A stretch of 64,000 bases of DNA from [Clostridium] asparagiforme DSM 15981. GTDB taxonomy: Bacteria; Bacillota; Clostridia; Lachnospirales; Lachnospiraceae. Where the stretch lies: the NCBI GenBank assembly GCA_025149125.1, contig CP102272.1, positions 2,418,001 through 2,482,000 on the forward strand. Reading direction: 5' to 3'. Each line of letters begins with the position of its first letter. Position 1 is the first letter of the stretch. The notes beneath the pieces are model-generated. The model had not been told where the DNA came from. It was given only the letters and a program-made list of their open reading frames with translations, and searched no databases. Positions 24,762 through 32,725 of the stretch are shown in pieces. The translations under genes were made by a program, and so were the position numbers.

Positions 24762-26102
24762 ATGGACAAGATTGAACAGAAAATCATGGATTTAATCGAA
24801 CGGCATAAAGATGAGATTATCGCCATCGGAAGAGATATCTGGAACGAACCCGAGCTTGGATACAAGGAGTATCAGACGGCCGGGAAATTCTGCCGGCATC
24901 TTAAAAACTTTGGAATCGAGGCGGAAACCGGGCTGGCAATCACGGGGGCCAAAGGCTATTTAAAGGGAGCCGGCGCATCGGGGCCAACCGTGGCCCTGAT
25001 CGGGGAAATGGACGCTCTGCCAATGGCGGACAGTCCCTATGCCGGGCGGGAGACAGGGGCGGCCCACTGCTGTGGTCACAATGCGCAGATGGCGGGTATG
25101 ATGGGCGCGCTGTATGCGCTCTGCGATGCCCGGGTGCAGGAGGCGATGGACGGCAATGTGGTGTTTTTTGCGGTGCCGGCTGAGGAATTTGTGGAGATGG
25201 AGTTCAAACACGGTCTGATGGAGGAGGGGAAGATCGCCTTCGGAGGAGGAAAATCAGAGCTGATCCGGGTGGGAGCCTTTGACGACATCGACGTTGCGGT
25301 GGGACATCACATTGCGCCCGGTATTTCCCTGGCGCTGTCCAATCACCGGTCCAACGGCTTTATGAGTAAGATCGTCCGCTTTCACGGGATACCGGCCCAT
25401 GCGGCGGAAGCGCCCTGGAGCGGGGTGGATGCGCTGAGCGCCGCGGCTCTGGGGATCCAGGCGGTCAACGCCCAGCGGGAGTTTTTCCGGGATCAGGACA
25501 CCGTGCGGGTCCACGGATTTATCTCCAAGGGCGGGGAGGCCATGAACGTGATCGCGGACAATGTGACCATGGAATATTCCGTGAGGGCCAACAATATACC
25601 GGCCATTCTGGACGCCAGCCGCAAGTTCGACCGCGCCATGCGTTCCGGCGCGGTGGCCACCGGCTGCGGCGCCAAGATCATTACGATGCCGGGGTATCTG
25701 CCCGTTATGCCGGCCGGGGATACCCGGGCCGTCGAGGAGGCTATTTTGGCCGCGGCGGGCAGCTACGAGGTGGCAAAGCACGACCCGGGCATCGTCATGG
25801 GCGGCTCCACGGATTTCGGCGAGGTGTCGCAGATTCTTCCGCTGCTGCAGTTCAACACGGGCGGCTACACCAACGAGCTGCACAATAAAGAGATGCACCC
25901 CGTCGACGAGTATCTGGCCTATGTGGTGACCGCTAAGGTATTTGCCCTCACGGCGTACAACCTGCTGAAAAACAACGGCGCATATGCCAGGGCGCTGATG
26001 GAACAGCATGAGGCGGTTCTCACAAAGGAGTCTTATATCCAATATATGGAAAAACACAACCGGGTGGAGACGATTCCGATGGAGCCGGTTGTGATGGAGT
26101 AA
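24762..26102 (+). CDS. M20 family metallo-amidohydrolase (M20D/AbgB-like)
   Basis: Cytoplasmic zinc amidohydrolase of 446 residues that would cleave an N-acyl, N-carbamoyl or peptide bond. Recognisable M20 landmarks are the catalytic-site GEMDALPM, the glutamate pair in VPAEEFVEM, the dimerisation/lid domain (about 185-310, GIPAHAAEAPWSGVDAL), and a C-terminal histidine region (TNELHNKEMHPVDEYL). The usual M20D signature H-x-CGHD-x-H is altered here to HCCGHNAQ, so one metal ligand differs from the standard set. The gene at 26157 encodes an ATC-hydrolase-family protein and starts 54 bp downstream. In the known L-ATC pathway an M20 enzyme releases cysteine from N-carbamoyl-cysteine, making that a plausible but unproven role. 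Confidence 0.85.
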   Translation: MDKIEQKIMDLIERHKDEIIAIGRDIWNEPELGYKEYQTAGKFCRHLKNFGIEAETGLAITGAKGYLKGAGASGPTVALIGEMDALPMADSPYAGRETGAAHCCGHNAQMAGMMGALYALCDARVQEAMDGNVVFFAVPAEEFVEMEFKHGLMEEGKIAFGGGKSELIRVGAFDDIDVAVGHHIAPGISLALSNHRSNGFMSKIVRFHGIPAHAAEAPWSGVDALSAAALGIQAVNAQREFFRDQDTVRVHGFISKGGEAMNVIADNVTMEYSVRANNIPAILDASRKFDRAMRSGAVATGCGAKIITMPGYLPVMPAGDTRAVEEAILAAAGSYEVAKHDPGIVMGGSTDFGEVSQILPLLQFNTGGYTNELHNKEMHPVDEYLAYVVTAKVFALTAYNLLKNNGAYARALMEQHEAVLTKESYIQYMEKHNRVETIPMEPVVME

Positions 26103-26156
26103 CGCATGGGTGCCGGACGGCATGACATCAGTGAGGGAAAATGGAGGAACAACCAT

Positions 26157-26852
26157 ATGGGATTTAACGAAAAAGTGCACGCGTATATCGCGGCGAAGTT
26201 TTACGTGTATCTGACGGAAGCGTTTGGAGAGCGGGGAAAGATGGCGTTTATCCACGCCACCCAGTATTACGCGGAGCAGCGCGGGCGCAGGATGGCCCAG
26301 CGGGCGATCCGGGACGGTGAGCCGCTGACGCCCGCCAACTATTACCGCTATGGCGAGTGGGTGGGCACGGAGGATATGAAGGCTGAGGGCTGCGGCAATA
26401 CCATGACCTACCAGTCCTACCTGCCGGAGGCGGTGATGCACATCACCCAATGTCCCTGGTGCGCCCAGTTTAAGGAGATGGGATTAAACGCTACGGCAGG
26501 CGCGGAATACTGCAGACACCTGGACAATTCCATTGTCCGGGGCTTCAACCCCTATCTGACCTACGAGGTGGACCAGACCCTGCAGACCGCCGAGTACTGT
26601 ATTCACAGAATGAAGGACGTGGATTTTGACGGGGACACGGATCTGAGCAAAAAGCCGGAAAATCTGAGAGATTTTGAATACCACTGCGCCCATTCCTACT
26701 GGACCTACAGCGAGGTGGCCGCTGCTGTTTTTAAAAGCGGGGGAGAGGCTGTGAGCAGTAACGTGATGGCGGATTTTATACAGGATTACGGCAGGGAGAT
26801 GGCGGATATTCTGGCCGGGTACCGCTACACCAATTTCAACGTATGCGATTAG
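26157..26852 (+). CDS. L-2-amino-thiazoline-4-carboxylic acid hydrolase family protein
   Basis: A 231-residue cytoplasmic protein that I place in the ATC_hydrolase family from its cysteine/histidine spacing: CPWCAQFKEMGL, a conserved YCRHLD, FNPYLTYEV and a C-terminal half with YCIHRM and YHCAHSYW. In the characterised Pseudomonas route the family member opens the thiazoline ring of L-ATC to N-carbamoyl-L-cysteine, which an M20-type enzyme then splits to cysteine; the upstream neighbour is an M20 enzyme. The ATG at 26157 is chosen for GGAGG just upstream. Family assignment is moderately sure; the actual substrate is inference, as many clostridial members are uncharacterised. Confidence 0.65.
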   Translation: MGFNEKVHAYIAAKFYVYLTEAFGERGKMAFIHATQYYAEQRGRRMAQRAIRDGEPLTPANYYRYGEWVGTEDMKAEGCGNTMTYQSYLPEAVMHITQCPWCAQFKEMGLNATAGAEYCRHLDNSIVRGFNPYLTYEVDQTLQTAEYCIHRMKDVDFDGDTDLSKKPENLRDFEYHCAHSYWTYSEVAAAVFKSGGEAVSSNVMADFIQDYGREMADILAGYRYTNFNVCD

Positions 26853-27031
26853 GAAATCGAATAACAAATCGCCAAAGAGCGCAGACTGTTCTTTGGGTAT
26901 TTGTCTTTACCGCTCCGCCGCGTGTGAAAGCGCGGCGCTGTTGACGGGGCGCGAGCCGGATTCCCACAGCCCGGACCTGCCTGAGGGTGTGGCGCTTCGG
27001 AGAAAATCGGATGACTGTGAGGAGAGATCAT

Positions 27032-29170
27032 ATGATGAAGAAAAACGCAAAACTGTGGCTGGTTGTGGTGGTAGGGGCCGCTGCGCTCGTTCTATCCGCC
27101 TGCAAGGCGAAATCCCCGGCCCCGCCATCCGGGCAGAGCTCCGGCGCAGGCAGTTTTGCCGCTGAGGAAGGCCGGGAAAATACCGGTTCCACGACAAACC
27201 CGCCGGAAGCCGCACAGGCCCCGGAAGCCGCACAGGCCGCGGAGGGACAGGCGGCGAAGTCCCGGCTGCGCCCCCGCCTGGAGGACGACTATTACGAGTA
27301 CGTCAACTGGGATATTCTCAGCGAGACACGGATTCCGGGGGATTCCAGCTCCTGGAGTTATCTCTACCAGCTGGACCAGGATGCCTATGCGACGCTGGAT
27401 CAGCTGTTAAAGGAGACTGTGAAGAAACGCCCGTCCCTGGAAATGGGATCCACAGAGCAGAAGATCGCGGACTTTTATCGGACTGCGCTGGATGAGGAGG
27501 CCCGCGCCGCGGCCGGGCTCGGCGGTCTGGCCCCTTACCTGGAGTCTGTCCGCAGTGCCGCCACCATTCCCCAATATCTGGAAAGCCTGGCCGGACTTCG
27601 CCGGGATCTGGGGCTGGCCAGTCTGATCAACGTCCAGAAAACCGAGGATCTGCGCGATTCCAGCCAGTACGTGTACTACTTTTTTCAACCGGACCTGGGA
27701 CCGGGGAAGGAGATTCTGGAGGACGGGACCATGGGATCGTTTCTGGACGAATACCAGAGTTATATCGGGCGGGTGATGGAGTACAGCGGCATGGAACCAG
27801 GGGATGCGGGAAAAGCTGCGTCCGAAATTCTGGCGTTTCAGCGGGAACTGGCCGCGGCCACGCTGCCGCTGAGCCGCAGGCAGGACCCGGATGTCTATTA
27901 CAATCCGTACACCGCAGCCCAGCTGCAGCAGCTTTTGTCAAATGTGGACGTACCGGCTTACCTGGACGCTCTGGGGATAGCAGGACGGGACTTTTACGTG
28001 GTGACGGATGTGAAGGCGCTTGAAGCCTGCAACGACTGGCTCACCGAAGATCACCTGGAGCTGCTGAAAAATTACACCGTGTTCAGCCTGCTGAGCGATA
28101 TGAGCCTGTATCTGACGCCGCAGATGCAAGGCAACGCCCTGGCCTGGCACAATTTTCAGAACGGAATCGCCGAGATGAAGGCCGCGGATAAGCTGGCGGG
28201 CGAGATGACGCAGTCCATGTTCGGCTTTGAGTTCGGCCGTCTGTATGCGGAACAAAGCTTTTCCGAGGAGGACAAGGAAAATGTGACCGCCATGATCCGG
28301 CAGATTCTGGCCGCCTACAAGAAACGGATACTGGCCCTGGACTGGATGGGAGATGAGACCAAGGCTAACGCGGTGAAAAAGCTGGATTCCATGACGCTCA
28401 AAGTGGGATATCCCGACCATTTTACGGACATCCACGCCGCGGCCAGGATCACTCCGCCGGAGGAGGGCGGGACGCTGATCGGCAACGTCCTGGCGCTTAT
28501 GCGCGCGGAGACCGCTTTCGACCTGGAGGAAGGGAAAAAGCCGGTAGACAAGGAAAAATGGGCCATGACGCCCCAGACGGTCAACGCATACTACAATCCC
28601 TCGGGCAACGAGATCGTATTTCCGGCGGGGATTCTGCAGGAGCCATTTTACAGTCCCGAGGCGGATCTGGCCACCGACATGGGCGGGATCGGCATGGTCA
28701 TCGCCCACGAGATCAGCCACGCATTTGATTCCTCCGGGGCCATGTACGACGAGAAGGGAAATTACAAGATGTGGTGGACCGAAGAGGATCTGGAGAATTT
28801 CCGGGCCCTGGCCGGGAAGGTGGCGGACTATTATGACGGACAGGAGGGATTTGAAGGCCGTTTTGTAAACGGTGAGCAGACGCTGGGGGAGAACATCGCG
28901 GACTTAGGCAGCCTGTCCTGCATCACCTCCATTGTGGGGGACGACACGGATGGACTGCGGGCGCTGTTCACCCGGTTTGCCACCATCTGGGCCTCTAAAT
29001 ATACGGACGAGGCCATGATCCGGAGGCTGAACACGGATGTGCACTCCCCGGCAAAAGTCCGGGTCAACGCGGTTCTGTGCAACACCGACGCATTTTACCT
29101 GGCCTATCCTCAGCTCAGGGAGGGTGACAAAATGTATCTCGCGCCGGAACAGCGGGTTGGAATCTGGTAG
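27032..29170 (+). CDS. M13 family zinc metallopeptidase lipoprotein (PepO/neprilysin-like)
   Basis: Surface-anchored oligopeptidase of 712 residues. The N-terminal signal peptide ends in the lipobox LSAC, followed by a Pro/Ala/Glu-rich linker. The large helical M13 N-terminal domain starts with DDYYEYVNWD. The catalytic domain carries HEISH (H559, E560, H563) and the third zinc ligand in GENIADLG (E620, with D624). NAYYNPSGNEIVFPAGIL is the standard M13 substrate-binding stretch, and the protein ends in the usual VGIW form, where family members often end in a CxVW-like tail. It degrades short peptides outside the cell. The first of two tandem ATGs is used, after GAGGAGA. Monocistronic by position. 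Confidence 0.93.
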   Translation: MMKKNAKLWLVVVVGAAALVLSACKAKSPAPPSGQSSGAGSFAAEEGRENTGSTTNPPEAAQAPEAAQAAEGQAAKSRLRPRLEDDYYEYVNWDILSETRIPGDSSSWSYLYQLDQDAYATLDQLLKETVKKRPSLEMGSTEQKIADFYRTALDEEARAAAGLGGLAPYLESVRSAATIPQYLESLAGLRRDLGLASLINVQKTEDLRDSSQYVYYFFQPDLGPGKEILEDGTMGSFLDEYQSYIGRVMEYSGMEPGDAGKAASEILAFQRELAAATLPLSRRQDPDVYYNPYTAAQLQQLLSNVDVPAYLDALGIAGRDFYVVTDVKALEACNDWLTEDHLELLKNYTVFSLLSDMSLYLTPQMQGNALAWHNFQNGIAEMKAADKLAGEMTQSMFGFEFGRLYAEQSFSEEDKENVTAMIRQILAAYKKRILALDWMGDETKANAVKKLDSMTLKVGYPDHFTDIHAAARITPPEEGGTLIGNVLALMRAETAFDLEEGKKPVDKEKWAMTPQTVNAYYNPSGNEIVFPAGILQEPFYSPEADLATDMGGIGMVIAHEISHAFDSSGAMYDEKGNYKMWWTEEDLENFRALAGKVADYYDGQEGFEGRFVNGEQTLGENIADLGSLSCITSIVGDDTDGLRALFTRFATIWASKYTDEAMIRRLNTDVHSPAKVRVNAVLCNTDAFYLAYPQLREGDKMYLAPEQRVGIW

Positions 29171-29206
29171 AAAACGGTTATCCGCTCCGGTATGCGACGT
29201 CCAATA

Positions 29207-29291
29207 GTATCAAAAGGATACCAAGTATCCTAATGGCGCCTATCCCACTTGAAAGTGCGTTCTTCCCTCAAAGGCGATACCGATCTATAAT
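29207..29291 (+). promoter_or_regulatory. Operator boxes and -10 of the PNPOx gene (HxlR-type)
   Basis: Two overlapping dyads, GTATCAAAAGGATAC (29207-29221) and AGGATAC-caa-GTATCCT (29215-29231), are followed by box B, TATCCCACTTGAAAGTGCGT (29241-29260), and a perfect TATAAT (29286-29291) without a good -35. The first dyad reappears inverted, with one change, at 31140-31154, and box B reappears at 31155-31174 (16 of 20 bases), both beside the HxlR regulator gene. The dyad has the GTAT-N7-ATAC shape known for HxlR/DUF24 redox regulators such as QsrR. Confidence 0.65.
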
Positions 29292-29369
29292 ACAGTCATA
29301 GGAAACGGCCGGTTCCTGACGGAATAAAGATTGACTAAAAATTGATTTGAGGGAAAGGATTGAAACTTC

Positions 29370-29765
29370 ATGAAAAAAGTGATAGAATTTTTGCAGGCAA
29401 ATCCGGTGCAGTATCTGGCTACCGTGGGCAGGGATGGGAAGGCAAAGTGCCGCCCGTTTATGTTCTGTTTCGAGAAGGACGGGAAGCTCTGGTTCTGTAC
29501 CAACAGCCAAAAGGACGTTTATCAGGATATGCAGGCCAACCCGCAGGTGGAGGTGAGCGTGTCCGACGCCGGTTTCGCCTGGCTGCGCCTGAACGGCAAA
29601 GCGGTGTTTGAGAACAACATGGAGGTGAAGGAAGCCTGCATGGCCAACCCGATTGTAAAGGGGCAGTACGCTGAGGCGGCCAATCCGATTTTCGAGGTAT
29701 TTTACCTGGAAGATCCCCATGGCGTGATCGCTGATTTTTCCGGCAATCCGCCTTATGAATTCTGA
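29370..29765 (+). CDS. Pyridoxamine 5'-phosphate oxidase-like flavin protein
   Basis: Small cytoplasmic split-barrel flavoprotein (131 residues) of the PNPOx-like/nitroimidazole-reductase-like superfamily, expected to bind FMN as a dimer. Typical parts are the N-terminal strand with QYLATVGRDGKAKCRPF, the KLWFCTNSQKDVY segment and the central strand VEVSVSDAGFAWLRLNG. It is followed directly by an FMN riboswitch and RibU, and is preceded by HxlR-type operator boxes shared with 31.1 kb. A role in detoxifying electrophiles or quinones is inferred from this context, not from the protein itself. Confidence 0.85.
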   Translation: MKKVIEFLQANPVQYLATVGRDGKAKCRPFMFCFEKDGKLWFCTNSQKDVYQDMQANPQVEVSVSDAGFAWLRLNGKAVFENNMEVKEACMANPIVKGQYAEAANPIFEVFYLEDPHGVIADFSGNPPYEF

Positions 29766-29785
29766 TTTTAAATTATATAAAACAA

Positions 29786-29903
29786 TCTCTTTGGGGCAGG
29801 TGAAATTCCTGACCGGTGGTGACAGTCCACGAGCGGCGGCCAATGGCTGCGGTTGATCCGGTGAGATTCCGGAACCGACGGTATAGTCCGGATGGGAAAA
29901 GAG
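29786..29903 (+). promoter_or_regulatory. FMN riboswitch (RFN element)
   Basis: The conserved RFN core can be read directly: TCTTTGGGGCAGGTGAAATT, GACCGGTGGT, the paired AGTCCACGAGC, GATCCGGTGAGATTCCGG, AACCGACGGTATAGTCCGGA and the closing GGGAAAAGAG that pairs with the 5' end. It precedes the riboflavin transporter gene ribU, with a terminator at 29988-30018 as expression platform: FMN binding should favour termination. Confidence 0.95.
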
Positions 29904-29987
29904 GAAAAACGGCGATCGATGCCGCAGCGTTGTGCGTGGATATCAGGCCACGCCGAGAAGCGCAGGCGGCGTATTGGACGGCATTCC

Positions 29988-30018
29988 GGCCCGGGAGATG
30001 AGACCCCGGGTCTTTTTG
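29988..30018 (+). terminator. Riboswitch-controlled terminator before ribU
   Basis: GGCCCGGG (29988-29995) pairs with CCCGGGTC (30005-30012), followed by TTTTTG. Located between the RFN aptamer and the ribU start, as expected for transcriptional attenuation. Confidence 0.85.
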
Positions 30019-30062
30019 TCGTATGCGATGGACCGGGGGGTAAAAATGAAGGAGGCGTCAAG

Positions 30063-30728
30063 ATGAAACGAACATGCCGCAATGCAGCGCGGGAAGTGTG
30101 CGCAGGGAAAACAGCAGCAACGAACAGGGCCGGAAAAATCGCGGTCAGGCCCCTGGTTTTGAGCGCTTTTATGGGAGCCGTCAGCGCGGTTTTGATGGCC
30201 ATGGAATTTCCGGTTCCACTGGCGCCGGGGTTTGTGAAAATGGACTTTTCCGACCTGCCGGTGATTCTGGGGGGATTTATCATGGGACCGTTGGCAGGTA
30301 TGCGGATCATCGCGGTGAAGATCGGCCTGAGCTTTCTGCTGAAAGGCACCGTCACCATGGGGGTTGGAGAGCTGGCGAATATGATCGGCAGCGTCAGCTA
30401 CATGCTGCCCGCCGTGCTCCTATATCGCAGGTGGCACACCCGCAGGGGCGCGGTCCTCTCCCTGGCCGCGGCCACAGCCTGCGCGGCCGCCTCGGCTCTG
30501 CTTTACAACCTGTTTCTGATCTTTCCGGTCTACGCCAGGCTATACGGCATGAGCATGGACAGCATCGTGGCCATGGCAAGGGTCGCCTCCCCGTGGGTGA
30601 CGGACCTGTTTTCCATGATGCTGCTCTCCATGCTGCCCTTCAACCTGTTTAAGTACGCAAGCGTCTCCGTTATTGCGTTTTTTGTTTACAAGCGGTTGAG
30701 ACGGCTGTTAAAGGGCTGGTCGGACTGA
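30063..30728 (+). CDS. ribU: Riboflavin ECF transporter S component RibU
   Basis: Integral membrane substrate-binding subunit (221 residues, six hydrophobic segments) of an energy-coupling-factor importer for riboflavin. Diagnostic RibU-like stretches are FPVPLAPGFVKMDFSDLPVI and the loop GPLAGMRIIAVK. Identity is confirmed by the FMN riboswitch upstream. The ATG at 30063 follows GAAGGAGG; an in-frame start 57 codons earlier would run through the terminator. The general ECF module (EcfA, EcfA', EcfT) is not in the window. Its stop lies 2 bp from the convergent HxlR stop. Confidence 0.93.
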   Translation: MKRTCRNAAREVCAGKTAATNRAGKIAVRPLVLSAFMGAVSAVLMAMEFPVPLAPGFVKMDFSDLPVILGGFIMGPLAGMRIIAVKIGLSFLLKGTVTMGVGELANMIGSVSYMLPAVLLYRRWHTRRGAVLSLAAATACAAASALLYNLFLIFPVYARLYGMSMDSIVAMARVASPWVTDLFSMMLLSMLPFNLFKYASVSVIAFFVYKRLRRLLKGWSD

Positions 30729-30730
30729 GA

Positions 30731-31060
30731 TCAGTTGATTTTTCTTTTGTAGCCGTCGCCCCAGGCCACCATGCTGTCTAAAATGGGCTTTAAGCTGTAG
30801 CCGGTCTCCGTCAGGCTGTATTCCACCCGGGGCGGAACCTCGGGATAAACCGTTCGGTTGACCAGCCCGGCAGCCTCCATGGCCCGCAGGTGGCTGGTCA
30901 GAACCTTCTGTGTGATCCCGGTGACCGAGCGCATGAGTTCATTGAAGCGTTTGGTTCCGGTCAGAAGGTCCCGGATGATCAGCACCTTCCACTTGTCGCC
31001 GATCAGCTGCAGGGTGATTTCCACGGGACAATCCGGCATTTTCCTGGTATTGGCTTCCAT
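30731..31060 (-). CDS. HxlR family transcriptional regulator
   Basis: Winged-helix dimeric regulator (109 residues) of the HxlR/DUF24 family, whose members often sense quinones, aldehydes or disulfide stress. The conserved N-terminal cysteine is present (C11 in MPDCPVE); the helix-turn-helix is ITQKVLTSHLRAMEAAGLV and the wing is EVPPRVEYSLTETG. Start MEANTRK is chosen (GGAGG 10 nt upstream) over one 18 codons earlier. Divergent from the PNPOx-ferredoxin gene; operator-like boxes lie in the shared promoter region and again before the 29370 gene, so it probably controls both. Confidence 0.92.
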   Translation of the reverse strand: MEANTRKMPDCPVEITLQLIGDKWKVLIIRDLLTGTKRFNELMRSVTGITQKVLTSHLRAMEAAGLVNRTVYPEVPPRVEYSLTETGYSLKPILDSMVAWGDGYKRKIN

Positions 31061-31102
31061 TGATTCAGCACCTCCTTGGTATCCAAATGACTGTTTGAAA
31101 CC

Positions 31103-31205
31103 ATTATATACCATTGCGGGATCGCCGGCAAGCTTAACAGTATACTTTTGATACTATGCCACTTTTCAGTGCGTAATTTACGGGAAAGAACAGCGGCGTT
31201 AAAAT
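31103..31205. promoter_or_regulatory. Divergent promoter region with HxlR-type boxes
   Basis: Leftward promoter for the HxlR gene: -35 TTGCCG (31126-31131), 17 bp, TATAAT (31103-31108). Rightward promoter for the PNPOx-ferredoxin gene: TTTACG (31177-31182), 17 bp, TAAAAT (31200-31205). Between them lie the dyad GTATACTTTTGATAC (31140-31154) and box B TATGCCACTTTTCAGTGCGT (31155-31174); both have counterparts upstream of the 29370 gene. Confidence 0.7.
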
Positions 31206-31243
31206 GGAATAAAGGATATGGAATCAGGAAAGGATGAAACGTT

Positions 31244-31882
31244 ATGGAAACCAGTGATTATCTGCGGATTTTAAAAGAGGAGATTCATTCCGCCGTGTTC
31301 GCCACAGTGGACGAGGATGGGCTGCCCGTGACCCGGGTGATCGATATCATGCTTGCGGATGAGAACAGCCTGTATTTTATCACGGCCAAGGGGAAGGAGT
31401 TTTACCGGCAGTTGATGAACCGGCGCTATGTGGCTGTCAGCGGTATGACCGGCGGCGAGGGCTCCATGCAGAAAAAAGCGGTGTCCGTCCGCGGCCGGGT
31501 GGCGAACATGGGGAAATGCCTGTTGGATCAGGTGTTTGCAGAGAATCCCTACATGGCGGAGATTTACCCTACCCGGGAGAGCCGCCGGGCGTTGGAGGTG
31601 TTCCGGCTGTGCGAGGGCTGGGGAGAGTATTTCGATCTGTCCGCCAAGCCCATCATCCGCCGCAGCTTCCGCCTGGGGGCTGGGGACGGACAGGCGGAGC
31701 CGCAGGAGGGCTATCATATCACAGAGGACTGCGACGGCTGCGGCCTCTGTCTGTCCCAATGCCCCCAGAACTGCATCGACAGCAGCCGGACGCCCTTTAA
31801 AATCCAGGCGGAGCACTGCCTGCACTGCGGAAACTGCGTGGAAATTTGTCCGCAAAAGGCGGCCAGGGGAGGAAGCAAATGA
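31244..31882 (+). CDS. PNPOx-like flavoprotein fused to a 2x[4Fe-4S] ferredoxin domain
   Basis: A 212-residue redox protein. The N-terminal FMN-binding split barrel (about 1-140) contains FATVDEDGLPVTRVIDIM. The C-terminal ferredoxin domain has two cysteine clusters (CDGCGLCLSQCPQNC and CLHCGNCVEICPQ), giving two [4Fe-4S] centres that could feed electrons to the flavin. It is divergent from the HxlR regulator and overlaps the sirtuin gene by 4 bp (ATGA), so a single operon of PNPOx-ferredoxin, sirtuin and macrodomain is likely. The reaction is unknown; reduction of quinone- or nitro-type electrophiles is plausible. Confidence 0.88.
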   Translation: METSDYLRILKEEIHSAVFATVDEDGLPVTRVIDIMLADENSLYFITAKGKEFYRQLMNRRYVAVSGMTGGEGSMQKKAVSVRGRVANMGKCLLDQVFAENPYMAEIYPTRESRRALEVFRLCEGWGEYFDLSAKPIIRRSFRLGAGDGQAEPQEGYHITEDCDGCGLCLSQCPQNCIDSSRTPFKIQAEHCLHCGNCVEICPQKAARGGSK

Positions 31883-32706
31883 ACGGAAACGTGGAGATGA
31901 TCCGGGAAACGCTGCAGCAGGCACAGGCGATCGTGATTGGGGCAGGGGCAGGCCTCTCCGCTGCGGCGGGACTCACCTACGGGGGAGAGCGGTTCCGGCG
32001 GTATTTCGGGGATTTTATCCGCAAATACGGGATGATGGACATGTATTCCGCAGGTTTTTATCCCTTTGAGACCCAGGAGGAGAAATGGGCATACTGGAGC
32101 CGCCATATTTATTACAACCGCTACGACCAACCGGCGGGAAAAACCTATCTGGATCTTTACCGTCTGGTGCGGGATCAACCGTATTTTGTGCTGACCACCA
32201 ATGTGGACCACCAATTCTGGCTGGCGGGATTTGACAACCGGCGGATTTTTGCCACCCAGGGAGACTACGGGCTGTTTCAGTGCGCCGGGGCCTGCCATAA
32301 AACGCTGTACGATAACGAGGCTCAGGTCCGGGAGATGATCGCCCGCCAGAAGGATTGCAGGATTCCCACAGAGCTGGTGCCAAAATGCCCGGTCTGCGGG
32401 GGCGAGATGGAGGTGAATCTGCGCTGTGACGGAAACTTTGTGGAGGACGGGGCCTGGGAGCGGGCGTCGGTCCGCTACCGGGAGTTCCTGCGGGAAAATA
32501 TGGGGCGCAGGGTGGTGTTTCTGGAGCTTGGGGTGGGGATGAACACCCCGGGCATCATCAAGTTCCCGTTCTGGCAGATGACCGCCCGGTGGCCCCAGGC
32601 GTTTTACATCTGCGTCAATCTGGATCAGGCCTGGGCGCCGGAAGAGATTCGGGACTGCTCCCTGTGCCTGAACGGGGATCTTTCCCGGATATTGGAAAAG
32701 CTGTGA
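31879..32706 (+). CDS. Class M sirtuin (SirTM-like, protein ADP-ribosyltransferase candidate)
   Basis: Sir2-fold NAD-dependent protein of 275 residues. The NAD site is IVIGAGAGLSAAAGL, followed by TTNVDHQF. Where deacetylase sirtuins have the catalytic histidine in an HG motif, this protein has Q127-G (ATQGDYGLFQC); this His-to-Gln change is the hallmark of class M sirtuins, which ADP-ribosylate rather than deacylate. Zinc cysteines: QCAGAC and CPVCGG. The start overlaps the upstream stop by 4 bp. The macrodomain gene is 19 bp downstream. The lipoyl-carrier target (GcvH-L) and ligase (LplA2) found in the described SirTM operons are absent here. Confidence 0.85.
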   Translation: MNGNVEMIRETLQQAQAIVIGAGAGLSAAAGLTYGGERFRRYFGDFIRKYGMMDMYSAGFYPFETQEEKWAYWSRHIYYNRYDQPAGKTYLDLYRLVRDQPYFVLTTNVDHQFWLAGFDNRRIFATQGDYGLFQCAGACHKTLYDNEAQVREMIARQKDCRIPTELVPKCPVCGGEMEVNLRCDGNFVEDGAWERASVRYREFLRENMGRRVVFLELGVGMNTPGIIKFPFWQMTARWPQAFYICVNLDQAWAPEEIRDCSLCLNGDLSRILEKL

Positions 32707-32725
32707 TGAAAGCGGAGGAACTGCC

